Positions 6,834 through 16,668 of a stretch of DNA of 52,375 nt are shown here, one piece after another. The DNA lies in assembly GCA_028141885.1 (NCBI GenBank), contig JAOIQU010000006.1, positions 1 to 52,375 of the forward strand. The letters run 5' to 3'. The notes beneath the pieces were generated by a model. It was not told the origin of the DNA. It saw nothing but the letters and a program-made list of their open reading frames with translations, and ran no database searches. Within the stretch, counting starts at the first letter, position 1, and each line of letters starts with the position of its first letter. Position numbers and translations under genes: made by a program. The DNA comes from Flavobacteriales bacterium (GTDB lineage Bacteria > Bacteroidota > Bacteroidia > Flavobacteriales > UA16).

Positions 6834-9554
6834 TCAAAAGGTTGCCATGGCCAAGACCTCGTCAAGCAAGGCGTTGTGGCGCTGTTGGTGAACAGCTGGG
6901 GAACCGGAAGCAGGGCTTGCGCTCGCGCTCCGTCCCACATACTGCAATTGTCCCAGGCCGTGAAGGCCCATGTGCTCGTTCATGAAGGTCCATCCCCCCA
7001 TGTTGCGCGGCTCTTCTTGGAGCCAAACAAGATGCGCGTCTTTTGCCTGACGTTTCAAGGCTTTGGCAATGGCGTCGGCTGGGAACGGATGAAGCTGCTC
7101 CACTCGGATGACCGCCATGTTCTTGGACACCCGTCCGTCAAATTTCTCGAGCAGGTCGTAGTACACTTTTCCAGAACAAAGCACGACCGTCTTCGCGCCT
7201 TTCACGCCATTCGCATCGTCGATGACTTCCTGGAATCCGCCGCTCGAGAAGTCGGCCATGGAGGACACCGCTTTGGGATAGCGCAGCAGCTTCTTGGGGG
7301 TGAACACCACAAGAGGCTTGCGGAAGGGGCGGTGCACTTGGCGGCGCAGCACATGGAACATGTTGGCAGGTGTGGTGCAATTGGCCACAATGATGTTGTC
7401 GCCTGAGCCCAATTGCAAGAAGCGCTCCATGCGCCCACTGCTGTGTTCAGACCCCATGCCTTCGTAGCCGTGAGGCAGCAGCAAAGTCAGGCCGTTCATC
7501 GTGCGCCACTTGTCTTCCCCTGCGCTCAGGAACTGGTCCCACATGATTTGGGCCCCGTTGTTGAAGTCCCCAAACTGCGCCTCCCAAATGGTCAACCCGT
7601 TGGGGTTCGCAAACGCATAACCGTATTCAAAACCGCTGACGGCGTACTCTGACAAATGGCTGTTGTAAACGGCCACGTTCGACTGCCCTTCTTTCAAAGC
7701 GTTGAGCAGAATCACTTCGTCCTCGGCGTCCTCGGTTTTCACCACGGCGTGGCGATGAGAGAAGGTGCCGCGCTCCACGTCTTGGCCACTCAATCGAACG
7801 GGGTGTCCCTCTGTCAGCAAACTTGCGTAAGCAAGCATTTCCCCCATCGCCCAATCGAACTGGTCTCGCTCAATCATGCCGAGGCGGTCGTTCATGAGCT
7901 TTTTCACCTTCCGGAAGAACTTGGGTCCCTCGGGAAGCGTGTTCATGGCCACAGCCAGGGAGGTCAATTGCTTTTGGGCCACACCTGTTTTGGGAGATGT
8001 GGTCAACTCTTCCTCCTTGGCAGGTCGATACCCTTCCCACAATTCGCTCAAGAAATCGTCCACCACAGAAAGCTCCATGGTTTTTGCTTCCTCGAATCCC
8101 TCTTCCATGCGACCGAGCAGCTCCGTTTTCATCGCCTCGGCCTCCTCTGCAGTCACCGAACCATCTGCCAGTAAACGCTCGAGGTAGATGTCGCGTGGGG
8201 AGTTGTGTGCAGCGATGGCTTTGTACAGCTTGGGCTGGGTGAACTTGGGCTCGTCACCTTCGTTGTGTCCGTACTTGCGATAGCCCAACAAGTCGATGAA
8301 CACGTCGCGGTGAAAGGTTTGACGGTATTCCAACGCAATGTTCATCACTTGCACCACCGCCTCCACGTCATCTGCATTCACGTGGAACACCAGTGACTTT
8401 GTGACTTTTGCAACGTCCGTGCAATAGGTCGACGTGCGGGCGTCGAGGTAGTTCGTGGTGAATCCAACCTGGTTGTTGACCACAATGTGGACCGTGCCCC
8501 CAGTCCTGTAGCCATCGAGGCCGGCCATTTGGGCCACCTCGTACACCACGCCTTGACCTGCCACGGCTGCATCGCCGTGAATCAAGATCGGCAGCACGCT
8601 GGCCTCGTCGCCTTCACGGGCGTCGATTCGGGCGCGCGCAATGCCTTCCACCACAGGATCCACCGCTTCCAAGTGCGACGGGTTGGGTGCCAGGGTGATG
8701 GTCACCTCTTCCCCTGTGTCTGCCACTTGTTTGCGTGAGTAGCCGAGGTGGTATTTCACATCGCCATCAAACAGGCCGTCCCCGTCGTAGGCTTTGCCCT
8801 CAAATTCGCACAGGATGTTGGCATATGGCTTGCCCAAAATGTGAGCCAGTGTGCTCAAACGACCTCGGTGCGCCATGCCGATGACCACTTCGCGTACCCC
8901 TCTTGTGGTGCCCGTTTCAATCAATGCGTCAAGGGCGGGGATCAAACTTTCACCTCCCTCCAAGGAGAATCGCTTTTGGCCGACGAACTTCTTTTGCAAA
9001 AACTCCTCAAACAGGGTGGCCTGGCTGATTTTCTTCAGAACGTGCTTGCGTCCGGAGGCGTCCAGTCTTGGGCGATTGGCCAGCTCAATGTGCTCTCGAA
9101 TCCACTTGAGTCGCTCAGGCTCCGGGATGTACATGTATTCGATGCCAATGGAGTGGCAGTACGTCGATTCGAGGTGAGCAATGATGTCCCGGAGTTTGGC
9201 CGCCCCAATGCCCACTTCGTTGCCTGCCTGGAACACCGTGTCGAGGTCGGCGTCTGAGAGGTCGAAGTTTTCCAGCGACAACGTGGGGGTGTACGTCCTG
9301 CGCTCCCGGACGGGGTTGGTCTGGGTGAACAGGTGACCGCGCGTGCGGTACCCGTGAATCAGGTCCAACACCTTGAATTCTTTCAGCGTTGCAGGTGACG
9401 CCGAATCTTCTCCGTACGTGGCCCGGCTCAGGTCAAAACCTGCAAAAAAAAGCCGCCACGTGCGGTCGACCGATTCGGGGTCCGCGAGGTAGCGAGCGTA
9501 AAGGGCTTCGAGCGCGCCAGGTTCAGCGTTGCTCAGAAATGAAAGTGGGTCCAT
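6834..9554 (-). CDS. sucA: 2-oxoglutarate dehydrogenase E1
   Basis: SucA is the thiamine-diphosphate-dependent subunit that decarboxylates 2-oxoglutarate and reductively succinylates lipoate on SucB. The product is about 906 residues, the usual length. The ThDP region is visible as HGDAAVAGQGVVYE followed about 24 residues later by VNNQVGF. HRGRL and GHNEGDEP are further family motifs. I chose the second ATG (9554, MDPLSFLSNAEP) because family members begin with a similar block. The ATG at 9569 would add only five residues. A well-formed promoter lies just upstream (9580-9610), so sucAB form their own unit although they follow the polyprenyl synthase gene on the same strand. Confidence 0.96.
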   Translation of the reverse strand: MDPLSFLSNAEPGALEALYARYLADPESVDRTWRLFFAGFDLSRATYGEDSASPATLKEFKVLDLIHGYRTRGHLFTQTNPVRERRTYTPTLSLENFDLSDADLDTVFQAGNEVGIGAAKLRDIIAHLESTYCHSIGIEYMYIPEPERLKWIREHIELANRPRLDASGRKHVLKKISQATLFEEFLQKKFVGQKRFSLEGGESLIPALDALIETGTTRGVREVVIGMAHRGRLSTLAHILGKPYANILCEFEGKAYDGDGLFDGDVKYHLGYSRKQVADTGEEVTITLAPNPSHLEAVDPVVEGIARARIDAREGDEASVLPILIHGDAAVAGQGVVYEVAQMAGLDGYRTGGTVHIVVNNQVGFTTNYLDARTSTYCTDVAKVTKSLVFHVNADDVEAVVQVMNIALEYRQTFHRDVFIDLLGYRKYGHNEGDEPKFTQPKLYKAIAAHNSPRDIYLERLLADGSVTAEEAEAMKTELLGRMEEGFEEAKTMELSVVDDFLSELWEGYRPAKEEELTTSPKTGVAQKQLTSLAVAMNTLPEGPKFFRKVKKLMNDRLGMIERDQFDWAMGEMLAYASLLTEGHPVRLSGQDVERGTFSHRHAVVKTEDAEDEVILLNALKEGQSNVAVYNSHLSEYAVSGFEYGYAFANPNGLTIWEAQFGDFNNGAQIMWDQFLSAGEDKWRTMNGLTLLLPHGYEGMGSEHSSGRMERFLQLGSGDNIIVANCTTPANMFHVLRRQVHRPFRKPLVVFTPKKLLRYPKAVSSMADFSSGGFQEVIDDANGVKGAKTVVLCSGKVYYDLLEKFDGRVSKNMAVIRVEQLHPFPADAIAKALKRQAKDAHLVWLQEEPRNMGGWTFMNEHMGLHGLGQLQYVGRSASASPASGSPAVHQQRHNALLDEVLAMATF

Positions 9555-9579
9555 GAGGACAAGGGGCATTTAGCACGAG

Positions 9580-9610
9580 CAAAGATAAGCCCGGCCAAGG
9601 GACCCCCCAA
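9580..9610 (-). promoter_or_regulatory. Bacteroidota-type promoter of sucAB
   Basis: On the minus strand TTG (complement of 9608-9610) is followed after exactly 20 nt by TATCTTTG (complement of 9580-9587). This matches the -33 TTG / -7 TAnnTTTG consensus of the Bacteroidota housekeeping sigma factor. Transcription should start near 9575, leaving about 20 nt before the ATG at 9554. Confidence 0.7.
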
Positions 9611-9625
9611 GGAATGATGGGGGAA

Positions 9626-10624
9626 TCAGTGACTCCGCGAAACCACGTGCTGGGCCAAGCCCTCAAACCAAGATGCCGACTCCTCGCTCAAGTTCAAGGC
9701 CGCCAAAGAAGCGGCGGCCTCCTCCACATGTGCGGCCATGCGTCTCTGGGCCTCTTCGTCCGCGCCAGCCTCAAGCATCGCTTGGCGCACGGCTGCAATT
9801 TTGGCATCGCCCTGATCCGAGCCCGAAGCCGGATGAACACCGGTCCACTGATCCAAGACCTCACGGCTCGATGGATGGGCCGCGGTGGTCAGCCAGAGCA
9901 GGGTCTTTTTGTCAGACAGGATGTCGCCACCCACTTGCTTGCCCGTCGCCCCGCTTTGGCCAAACGTGTCGAGGAAATCGTCTTGAATTTGAAACGCCAA
10001 CCCAACGTTCAAACCGTAGTTGTACCACATGTTCACGCGTTCCTGCGAGGCACCTGCGCTCATGGCCCCCATGGCTGCTGAAGCGGCCAAAAGCACCGAG
10101 GTTTTGAGTCGAATCATCTCGATGTATGCCTCCACCGCCACTTCTGACCTTGTTTCGAATGCCATGTCGCTTTGTTGGCCTTCACACACTTCTCGCGCCG
10201 TGGTGTTGAACATGCCCAACACGTTTGGCAGAGCGTGTGCAGGCGTGGATTCCAACGCGGTCAAAGCCAGGGTATACATCACGTCCCCGGACAGGATGGC
10301 TGCGTTTTCAGACCACTTCACATGAACCGTGGGGCGGCCTCTCCGCAACGGCGCTTGGTCCATGATGTCGTCATGCATCAAGGTGAAGTTGTGAAAGAGC
10401 TCCACCGCCATGGCCGCGGGGAGGGCATCTTCGACGCGGCCGCCTTCTGCTTCACATGCGGCCAACGCGAGCACGGGGCGAATCCGCTTTCCCCCCAGCG
10501 ACAGGAGATAGTGGATGGGCGCATACAGACCGTCCGAAGAGGAGGCGGGATAGGAAGACAAAAAGTCAGTCAATCCAGACTCAAGTGCTTCGCGCCAGCG
10601 CGCTTCTGCAGAAGGGAGATTCAT
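9626..10624 (-). CDS. Polyprenyl (geranylgeranyl/farnesyl) diphosphate synthase
   Basis: This trans-isoprenyl diphosphate synthase condenses isopentenyl diphosphate onto allylic primers. Both Asp-rich motifs are present: HDDIMD (first) followed by RRGRPT, and QIQDDFLDTFG (second), with GGKRIRP near the N-terminus. The chain length of the product cannot be assigned safely. The residue five positions before the first DDxxD is Phe (FTLMHDD), which usually limits chain length to short products. I used the ATG at 10624 (332 residues). The longer frame to 10720 would overlap rfbA by 47 nt and adds a non-family N-terminus. It lies 49 nt downstream of rfbA on the same strand. Confidence 0.9.
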   Translation of the reverse strand: MNLPSAEARWREALESGLTDFLSSYPASSSDGLYAPIHYLLSLGGKRIRPVLALAACEAEGGRVEDALPAAMAVELFHNFTLMHDDIMDQAPLRRGRPTVHVKWSENAAILSGDVMYTLALTALESTPAHALPNVLGMFNTTAREVCEGQQSDMAFETRSEVAVEAYIEMIRLKTSVLLAASAAMGAMSAGASQERVNMWYNYGLNVGLAFQIQDDFLDTFGQSGATGKQVGGDILSDKKTLLWLTTAAHPSSREVLDQWTGVHPASGSDQGDAKIAAVRQAMLEAGADEEAQRRMAAHVEEAAASLAALNLSEESASWFEGLAQHVVSRSH

Positions 10625-10673
10625 GGCATCAAAAGTGCGTGGTCGTCCAGTTTGTTCGTCTTGGTCGAGCACA

Positions 10674-11543
10674 TCATCGCCCGCGGCGCAATTGCTCCAA
10701 CAGGTATGTGCCGTATCCACTCTTCACGAGCGGTTCCGCAAGACGCTCCAATTGGCCGTCGTCGATGAAGCCCATCCGCCAGGCAATTTCCTCTAAGCAC
10801 CCAATTTTCAGGCCTTGACGGTCTTCAATGACTTGGACAAATTGAGACGCCTGCATGAGTGAGGCGTGCGTCCCAGTGTCAAGCCATGCCATGCCTCGGT
10901 CGAGCACGCCCACATGCAATTTGCCTGCGTCGAGGTAAGCTTTGTTGACGTCGGTGATTTCGTACTCTCCCCGCGCACTTGGCTTCAGGTTGTGCGCGAT
11001 CTCCACCACGTCATTGTCATAGAAGTACAGACCAGGCACGGCGAAATTGGACTTGGGCTGGGTGGGCTTCTCTTCAATGCTCAGCACCTTGCCTTGCGGG
11101 TCGAAGTCCACCACGCCGTAACGCTCCGGATCGCTGACGTAGTAGGCGAACACGATGGCGCCGTCTGGATCGGTGTGGGCACGAAGCGTTCGGCCAAAGC
11201 TCTTCCCATAGAAAATGTTGTCTCCAAGGACCAGCGCCACCTTGTCGTTGCCCACAAACTCTTTCCCCAAGACAAAAGCTTGGGCGAGGCCATTGGGCAC
11301 CTCCTGCACTGTGTAGCTGAATGAGCAGCCCAACTCTGAGCCGTCCCCCAACAAGCGCTGGAACGCCGCGGAGTCCTCAGGGGTGGTGATGATGAGGATG
11401 TCTCGAATGCCGGCAATCATCAACGTGGACAAGGGGTGGTAAATCATCGGCTTGTCATAGATGGGCATCAACTGTTTGCTGACAGCCTTGGTCAGTGGCC
11501 ACAAACGCGTGCCACTGCCTCCCGCAAGAACGATTCCTTTCAT
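10674..11543 (-). CDS. rfbA: Glucose-1-phosphate thymidylyltransferase
   Basis: RfbA (RmlA) makes dTDP-glucose from glucose-1-phosphate and dTTP, the first step toward dTDP-sugars such as rhamnose for surface polysaccharides. The 289-residue length is typical. The nucleotide-binding signature [11 protein letters not shown] followed by [12 protein letters not shown] is at the N-terminus, with [10 protein letters not shown] and [10 protein letters not shown] further on. The other rfb genes are not adjacent, so the sugar made is unknown. It lies 27 nt after the exporter gene and is likely in the same transcript. Confidence 0.95.
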   Translation of the reverse strand: MKGIVLAGGSGTRLWPLTKAVSKQLMPIYDKPMIYHPLSTLMIAGIRDILIITTPEDSAAFQRLLGDGSELGCSFSYTVQEVPNGLAQAFVLGKEFVGNDKVALVLGDNIFYGKSFGRTLRAHTDPDGAIVFAYYVSDPERYGVVDFDPQGKVLSIEEKPTQPKSNFAVPGLYFYDNDVVEIAHNLKPSARGEYEITDVNKAYLDAGKLHVGVLDRGMAWLDTGTHASLMQASQFVQVIEDRQGLKIGCLEEIAWRMGFIDDGQLERLAEPLVKSGYGTYLLEQLRRGR

Positions 11544-11570
11544 GGGTTGAAGATACGCAGTGTGCTTGCC

Positions 11571-14075
11571 TCAGTCACGAGCGCGCAAGCCCTCGTGTTG
11601 CTCCTCCCCTTTGCCAGGGCTCGTGCCTTTTTGGACTTGGAGGTGGTCCAATGCCAAAATGTCCTCTTCATCCAACAAATCGAAGAAGGGTTCTCTGAAC
11701 GTCTTGGCTGTCACGAAACGCGCGAAGCTCATGAGCATGGACGGAAGCAACATCAGGTTGGTGAACATGGCCACCAGCAACGTCACGGAAACCAACATGC
11801 CCAGCGAACGCGTGCCGTCGAATTCACTCAGGGCAAACATCAAGAAGCCGAAGAACAACACGATCGACGTGTACATCATGCTGACCCCAGTTTCGCGAAC
11901 AGCTGCGAGGACGGCTTCGCGAATTTGCCAGCCATTGGAGAGCAACTCTTGACGGTATTTGGCCAAGAAGTGGATGGTGTCGTCCACTGAAATGCCAAAG
12001 GCCACGGAGAAGACCAAAATGGTTGAAGGCTTGATGGGGATGCCAGTCCAGCCCATGACCCCCGCTGTGAAAAGCAGAGGCAACAAGTTGGGAATCAATG
12101 CGATGCCCACCATGCGTGCGCTCTTGAACAACAAGGCCATGACGAGGGCGATGACGAGGATCGCTAGCGTCATCGAAATGGCGAGGTTCTTCACGAGGTA
12201 ATTGGTCCCTTCCAAAAACACGATGCTCGTTCCGGTGACCGTCACGTCGTAGCGAGCGGGCGGGAAAATGCTGTCGATGCGCGGTTGCAAATCCGCCATC
12301 AGCGCCTCCATTTCCAGCGTCCCCACATCCGCCATGTTGGCAGAAACCCGCGTGAGGGTCTTGGTGCTGTCCACGAAATTGGTGGTGACCGCATTCGCAT
12401 GGTCAATGTCCGAAGCCGCCGACTCACTGCCCCGGAAATAAGGACCAATGAACGATCGCTCTTGACGAGAGGGCAACCGATAGCGCGCAGGGTCTCCTCC
12501 ATAGAACGCCTGCAAACCAAACTTCACCGCATCCACTGCGCTCAAGCTTCTCGAAAACTCGGGATAAGTCCGAAGCAAATTCTGGAAGGACTCGATGCGG
12601 CGCAAGTTGGAGGGGCTCAAGATTTGGCCTGGTTTCTTCCCATCGATCAGCACTTCAAACGGCATCACTCCGCGGAACTTGGATTCCAACCATGCGAGGT
12701 CCACAAGAACGCGGTCGTCGTCGGGCAAATCGTCCACAATGTTGCCGGTGGTCACCATTTGGGTCATGCCCCAAGCACTCATGAACGCCACGACAAGGGC
12801 TGCGACGTACACGCGGTTCCGCCGTCCTTGAACCACGCTGACAAATGTGCCCACCACCCGGTCGACCCAAGCGCGATCAAGGTGCGTCAGATGCCGCTCA
12901 CTCGGTTCCGGAAGCCAAGTGAACAACGCTGGAATCAAGACAATGCTGATGCCAAAGGCCGCCATGATGTTCAAAGACGACACCACCCCAAATTCCACCA
13001 GAAGCGGACTGTGAGTGAAGATGAACGTGGCAAAGCCCAATGCCGTGGTGGCGTTGGTCAGCAAGGTCGCATTGCCCACTTTGGCCACCATGCGTTTCAG
13101 CGCCAACATCTTGTTCCCATGGCGCTTGAATTCCGCCTGGTATTTGTTGACCAAATAAATGCAGTTGGGCACCCCGATGACAATCATCAACGGAGGGATG
13201 AGCGACATCAAAAGCGTCAGTTTGAAGTCCAGCAAGGACATGGTGCCGAGCGACCAAACCACCCCCACCACCACCACGGTCAAACACACCCCCACCACTG
13301 CCATGTTTCGGAAAAACAAGAACAGCAGCAGCGCGGTCACGGCGATGGCGGCCACGATGAAGTACCCAAGTTCACCTTTGACTTTGTTGCTGAGTGAAAT
13401 GCGGATGAAGGGCAGGCCGCTCAGGTAGGTCCGGATGCCTGTGGCCTCAGACCATTGGTCCGACACTTCAATGATGTCTTCTACAATTCGGCCACGCTTG
13501 GCGGAATTGAGCATGTCGTGGTTGAAGACGACCATCATGAGCGTCGCCTCGTTGTCCGGATTGTACAGAAGCCCCTCGTAAAAGGGCATGTTTCTGACCC
13601 GGTCTACGATTTCATTGGCCCTTTCATCCGTCAACGGGGGCGCATTGGGTTGAACCTCCAACAAGTCTGGAGCCAAGGCTTGCAACAAAAAGGACTTTTC
13701 AGCAGGGTGCTTCACCACCTCGAAGGCATTGGTGATGGCGAACACGGAGTCGATGATCACGGTGGGTTTGCCGTCGACCGTGACCCTGAGGGTTCGGATT
13801 TGTTCGGCCAAACCATGCCACAGTTGCAGCCCCTCGGCGGTGCGCAAGCGGTCGTCCTCCACGCCAATCAAGAGCACATTCCCCTCTGCCCCAAACGTCT
13901 CGAGGAACCGAGCATGAGCCAATTCAGAGGGATCGTCCTCAGGCAAAATCCCCCCGTACTTGTACTGCATTTTGAGGTTGGGGATTTGAAGCCCCATGAA
14001 CACAGTGATGGCCAACAGCACAAGCACCGCAGGCAAACGGTGCCGAATCAAAGAGGATGCAATGCGGAGCCACAT
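11571..14075 (-). CDS. MMPL/RND-family membrane exporter
   Basis: This 834-residue inner-membrane protein has the RND duplication: one N-terminal membrane segment (about 12-32), a large periplasmic domain, a block of about five segments, then a second copy of the same arrangement. The second block contains FGISVDDTIHF, a signature of the MMPL/hydrophobe exporter branch with the proton-relay Asp pair. Such proteins export lipids or other hydrophobic molecules; the substrate here is unknown. I chose the ATG at 14075 (MWLRIASSLIRHR). The 160 codons upstream in frame are antisense to lpdA and not family-like. It is divergent from lpdA across 63 nt, and its neighbours are rfbA and a polyprenyl synthase. 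Confidence 0.85.
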   Translation of the reverse strand: MWLRIASSLIRHRLPAVLVLLAITVFMGLQIPNLKMQYKYGGILPEDDPSELAHARFLETFGAEGNVLLIGVEDDRLRTAEGLQLWHGLAEQIRTLRVTVDGKPTVIIDSVFAITNAFEVVKHPAEKSFLLQALAPDLLEVQPNAPPLTDERANEIVDRVRNMPFYEGLLYNPDNEATLMMVVFNHDMLNSAKRGRIVEDIIEVSDQWSEATGIRTYLSGLPFIRISLSNKVKGELGYFIVAAIAVTALLLFLFFRNMAVVGVCLTVVVVGVVWSLGTMSLLDFKLTLLMSLIPPLMIVIGVPNCIYLVNKYQAEFKRHGNKMLALKRMVAKVGNATLLTNATTALGFATFIFTHSPLLVEFGVVSSLNIMAAFGISIVLIPALFTWLPEPSERHLTHLDRAWVDRVVGTFVSVVQGRRNRVYVAALVVAFMSAWGMTQMVTTGNIVDDLPDDDRVLVDLAWLESKFRGVMPFEVLIDGKKPGQILSPSNLRRIESFQNLLRTYPEFSRSLSAVDAVKFGLQAFYGGDPARYRLPSRQERSFIGPYFRGSESAASDIDHANAVTTNFVDSTKTLTRVSANMADVGTLEMEALMADLQPRIDSIFPPARYDVTVTGTSIVFLEGTNYLVKNLAISMTLAILVIALVMALLFKSARMVGIALIPNLLPLLFTAGVMGWTGIPIKPSTILVFSVAFGISVDDTIHFLAKYRQELLSNGWQIREAVLAAVRETGVSMMYTSIVLFFGFLMFALSEFDGTRSLGMLVSVTLLVAMFTNLMLLPSMLMSFARFVTAKTFREPFFDLLDEEDILALDHLQVQKGTSPGKGEEQHEGLRARD

Positions 14076-14125
14076 GAGAGGTGCAAAGAAACGACATGGA
14101 CGGGCGCAGACCTCGGCGGCCGAAT

Positions 14126-14133
14126 TACCTTTG
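14126..14133 (+). promoter_or_regulatory. Possible -7 promoter box of lpdA
   Basis: TACCTTTG matches TAnnTTTG exactly and lies 5 nt before the lpdA ATG. No TTG is seen at 19-21 nt upstream. If used, transcription would start at or next to the A of the start codon, giving a leaderless mRNA. Confidence 0.4.
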
Positions 14134-14138
14134 TGCCC

Positions 14139-15542
14139 ATGGAAAACTACGACGTTGTCGTCATCGGAAGCGGCCCTGGAGGCTACGTGGCTGCCATCCG
14201 CGCATCCCAACTCGGTTTGCGCACGGCTTTGGTTGAGAAATACGCCACACTTGGGGGCACGTGTTTGAACGTGGGCTGCATCCCTTCCAAGGCCCTGCTG
14301 GACAGCTCTGAACACTACCACCAGGCGAAAGAGCAGTTCGCCACCCATGGCATTGAGGTGGGGTCGTTGGGCATCGATTTTCCCCAAATGATTGCCAGGA
14401 AAGGTGAAGTGGTCTCCCAAACCACAGAGGGGATCAACTTCCTGATGAAGAAGAACAACATCGACGTGCACCAAGGTGTCGGGTCTTTTGTCGACGCGCA
14501 CACCATCGCAGTCACCCCTGCCAAAGGGGATGCAACCAACATCGGCGCGAAGCACGTCATCGTCGCCACGGGCTCAAAGCCCAGCTCTTTGCCCTTCATC
14601 GAAGTGGACAAGAAGCGGGTGATCACGAGCACAGAAGCGCTCAGTTTGCCCAAGCTGCCCAAATCCATGGTCGTCATCGGTGGCGGTGTCATCGGATTGG
14701 AATTGGGTTCCGTCTACGCACGACTTGGGACTGAAGTCAATGTGGTGGAGTACGCCGACAGCATCATCCCCACGATGGATCGGGCCATGGGTAAGGAACT
14801 CGTGCGTTCGATGAAAAAGTTGGGGGTGAAATTCCACCTCAAGCATGGCGTCAAAGAAGTGAGCGCCACAGGTCGCAGCGTCACCGTAAAGGCCGACACG
14901 CACAAAGGCGATGAGGTGACCTTCAAGGCCGAATACTGCCTCGTCAGCGTCGGCAGACGGCCCTACACAGATGGGCTCAACCTCGAAGCTGCCGGCCTCA
15001 CGACAGACGAGCGTGGACGCCTCGCCGTGGACGCCCAGATGAGGACAGCTGTTCCGCACATCTACGCCATTGGCGACGTGGTGCGCGGCGCGATGCTGGC
15101 CCACAAAGCCGAAGAAGAAGGCGTCTTCGCAGCCGAGACCATTGCCGGTCAACACCCGCACATCGACTACAACCTCATCCCCAACGTGGTGTACACTTGG
15201 CCCGAAGTGGCGGGTGTGGGCGCCACCGAGGAGCAGTTGAAAACAGACGGCGTGCCCTACAAGAGCGGCAGCTTTCCATTCAAAGCAAGCGGCCGGGCGC
15301 GCGCGAGCATGGACACGGACGGGTTGGTCAAGGTGCTCGCCCATGCGGACACAGATGAAATCCTTGGCGTGCACATGTGCGGTCCTCGAGCTGCCGATAT
15401 GATCGCCGAGGCCGTGGTGGCGATGGAGTTCCGTGCAAGCGCGGAAGATATTTCGCGCATGAGCCACGCGCATCCCACGTTCACGGAAGCCATCAAAGAA
15501 GCTGCGCTTGCCGCCACCGAAAACCGCGCGCTGCACATTTGA
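14139..15542 (+). CDS. lpdA: Dihydrolipoyl dehydrogenase (E3)
   Basis: Lpd re-oxidises dihydrolipoamide on 2-oxoacid dehydrogenase complexes, passing electrons through a disulfide and FAD to NAD+. The 467-residue protein has the FAD loop VIGSGPGGY (8-16), the redox disulfide in GGTCLNVGCIPSK (C42, C47), the NAD loop VVIGGGVIGLELG and the C-terminal HAHPTFTE with the catalytic His445/Glu450 dyad. I used the ATG at 14139 (MENYDVVVIG). The open frame upstream to 13455 is antisense to the exporter gene. It begins a long plus-strand run with hemH 22 nt downstream. It may serve the SucAB complex encoded about 5 kb away, and possibly others. Confidence 0.96.
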   Translation: MENYDVVVIGSGPGGYVAAIRASQLGLRTALVEKYATLGGTCLNVGCIPSKALLDSSEHYHQAKEQFATHGIEVGSLGIDFPQMIARKGEVVSQTTEGINFLMKKNNIDVHQGVGSFVDAHTIAVTPAKGDATNIGAKHVIVATGSKPSSLPFIEVDKKRVITSTEALSLPKLPKSMVVIGGGVIGLELGSVYARLGTEVNVVEYADSIIPTMDRAMGKELVRSMKKLGVKFHLKHGVKEVSATGRSVTVKADTHKGDEVTFKAEYCLVSVGRRPYTDGLNLEAAGLTTDERGRLAVDAQMRTAVPHIYAIGDVVRGAMLAHKAEEEGVFAAETIAGQHPHIDYNLIPNVVYTWPEVAGVGATEEQLKTDGVPYKSGSFPFKASGRARASMDTDGLVKVLAHADTDEILGVHMCGPRAADMIAEAVVAMEFRASAEDISRMSHAHPTFTEAIKEAALAATENRALHI

Positions 15543-15564
15543 GCGTGTCGGTTGTTGAGAACGC

Positions 15565-16659
15565 ATGAATCAACCCATGAAGACGTGCATCCTGCTGGTC
15601 AATCTTGGCACACCTGATGCGCCGACGGCAAGTGCTGTGGGGCGCTATCTGCGTGAATTTCTCGGGGACGGTCGCGTCATTGACGTGCCGTGGCTTCCGC
15701 GCAAGATTTTGGTGAACAGCATCATTGCCCCGATTCGGAAGTACCGCAGTGCCCGGGAGTACAAGAAAGTTTGGACCGAAGAAGGGTCTCCCCTATTGCT
15801 TTACGGACAATCCCTGCAACGCAAGCTCCAGGCCCAAATGGACACCGACGAAGCCAAGGAAGCCTTTGGCGGAGACGTGACTGTGGAACTGGCCATGCGG
15901 TACCAGCATCCCTCCATGGACCACGTCATGGCTCGGATGGAAAAAGCCCGCTATGACCGCATTTGCATTCTGCCTCTGTACGCCCAGTACGCTTCTGCCA
16001 CCACAGGGTCCACGCTGGAAAAGGCGTTCAACATCATGCGGAAGTGGTACGTGATTCCGGACGTGGTGGCGATCAGCCAGTATTGGGATTTTGACGGGTA
16101 CTTGGATGGCTTTGTGGAGCAGGCGGCGGCGTTTGATTTGGACCGCTACGACCACATCCTGTTCAGCTACCACGGCTTGCCTGAGCGTCAAGTCGACAAG
16201 GTCTACGAGGACCGCAAGTGCGCCAACCACAGCTGCGAGGACGAGATCAACGAAGAGAACAAACAGTGCTACAAGGCCACGTGCTACGCAACGAGTCGTG
16301 CTCTGGCCGAGCGCCTCGGCCTGGCCGAAGACCGCTACACGGTGTGCTTTCAAAGTCGTTTGGACAGCAAATGGCTGAGGCCATTCAGCGACGACGTGAT
16401 TGTGGAACGTGGGGAGGCAGGTGACAAACGCTTGCTCGTGTTCAGCCCTGCGTTTGTGGCCGATTGCCTGGAGACGCTCATCGAAATCGGGGAGGAATAC
16501 CAAGAAATCTTCGAAGAACACGGCGGCGAACAGGTCGAGTTGGTGCCAAGCCTGAACGACCGCCCGACCTGGGTGGAGGGGCTTGATGCATTGATTCGGG
16601 CGCGGATGGGTGTTCGACCCAAGCCGATGTCGGTTGCCTCGGCCGAGACGAACCCCTAA
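15565..16659 (+). CDS. hemH: Ferrochelatase
   Basis: HemH inserts ferrous iron into protoporphyrin IX in the last step of protoporphyrin-dependent heme synthesis. The 364-residue protein shows the N-terminal LLVNLGTPDAP block, the catalytic histidine in SYHGLPER, the CFQSRLDSKWLRP segment and the C-terminal VFSPAFVADCLETL block. An additional Cys-containing loop (CANHSCEDE followed by CYKATCYATSR) lies between these motifs, at a place where related enzymes have a similar loop. The product would feed the many c-type hemes and the a-type hemes of the respiratory operon in this window. It lies in the same direction as lpdA and pabB with short gaps (22 and 9 nt). Confidence 0.96.
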   Translation: MNQPMKTCILLVNLGTPDAPTASAVGRYLREFLGDGRVIDVPWLPRKILVNSIIAPIRKYRSAREYKKVWTEEGSPLLLYGQSLQRKLQAQMDTDEAKEAFGGDVTVELAMRYQHPSMDHVMARMEKARYDRICILPLYAQYASATTGSTLEKAFNIMRKWYVIPDVVAISQYWDFDGYLDGFVEQAAAFDLDRYDHILFSYHGLPERQVDKVYEDRKCANHSCEDEINEENKQCYKATCYATSRALAERLGLAEDRYTVCFQSRLDSKWLRPFSDDVIVERGEAGDKRLLVFSPAFVADCLETLIEIGEEYQEIFEEHGGEQVELVPSLNDRPTWVEGLDALIRARMGVRPKPMSVASAETNP

Positions 16660-16668
16660 CTTCCTCGC

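Noticed and set aside
11548..11555. TATCTTCA on the minus strand 4 nt before the rfbA ATG, similar to a -7 box
   Set aside because: Two mismatches to TAnnTTTG and only 27 nt after the exporter gene on the same strand; co-transcription is simpler.
13455..14138. 228-codon in-frame extension upstream of lpdA, and a matching 160-codon extension of the exporter over lpdA
   Set aside because: Each lies antisense to the other real gene, lacks family similarity, and is explained by codon bias in a GC-rich genome. Family-like starts exist at 14139 and 14075.
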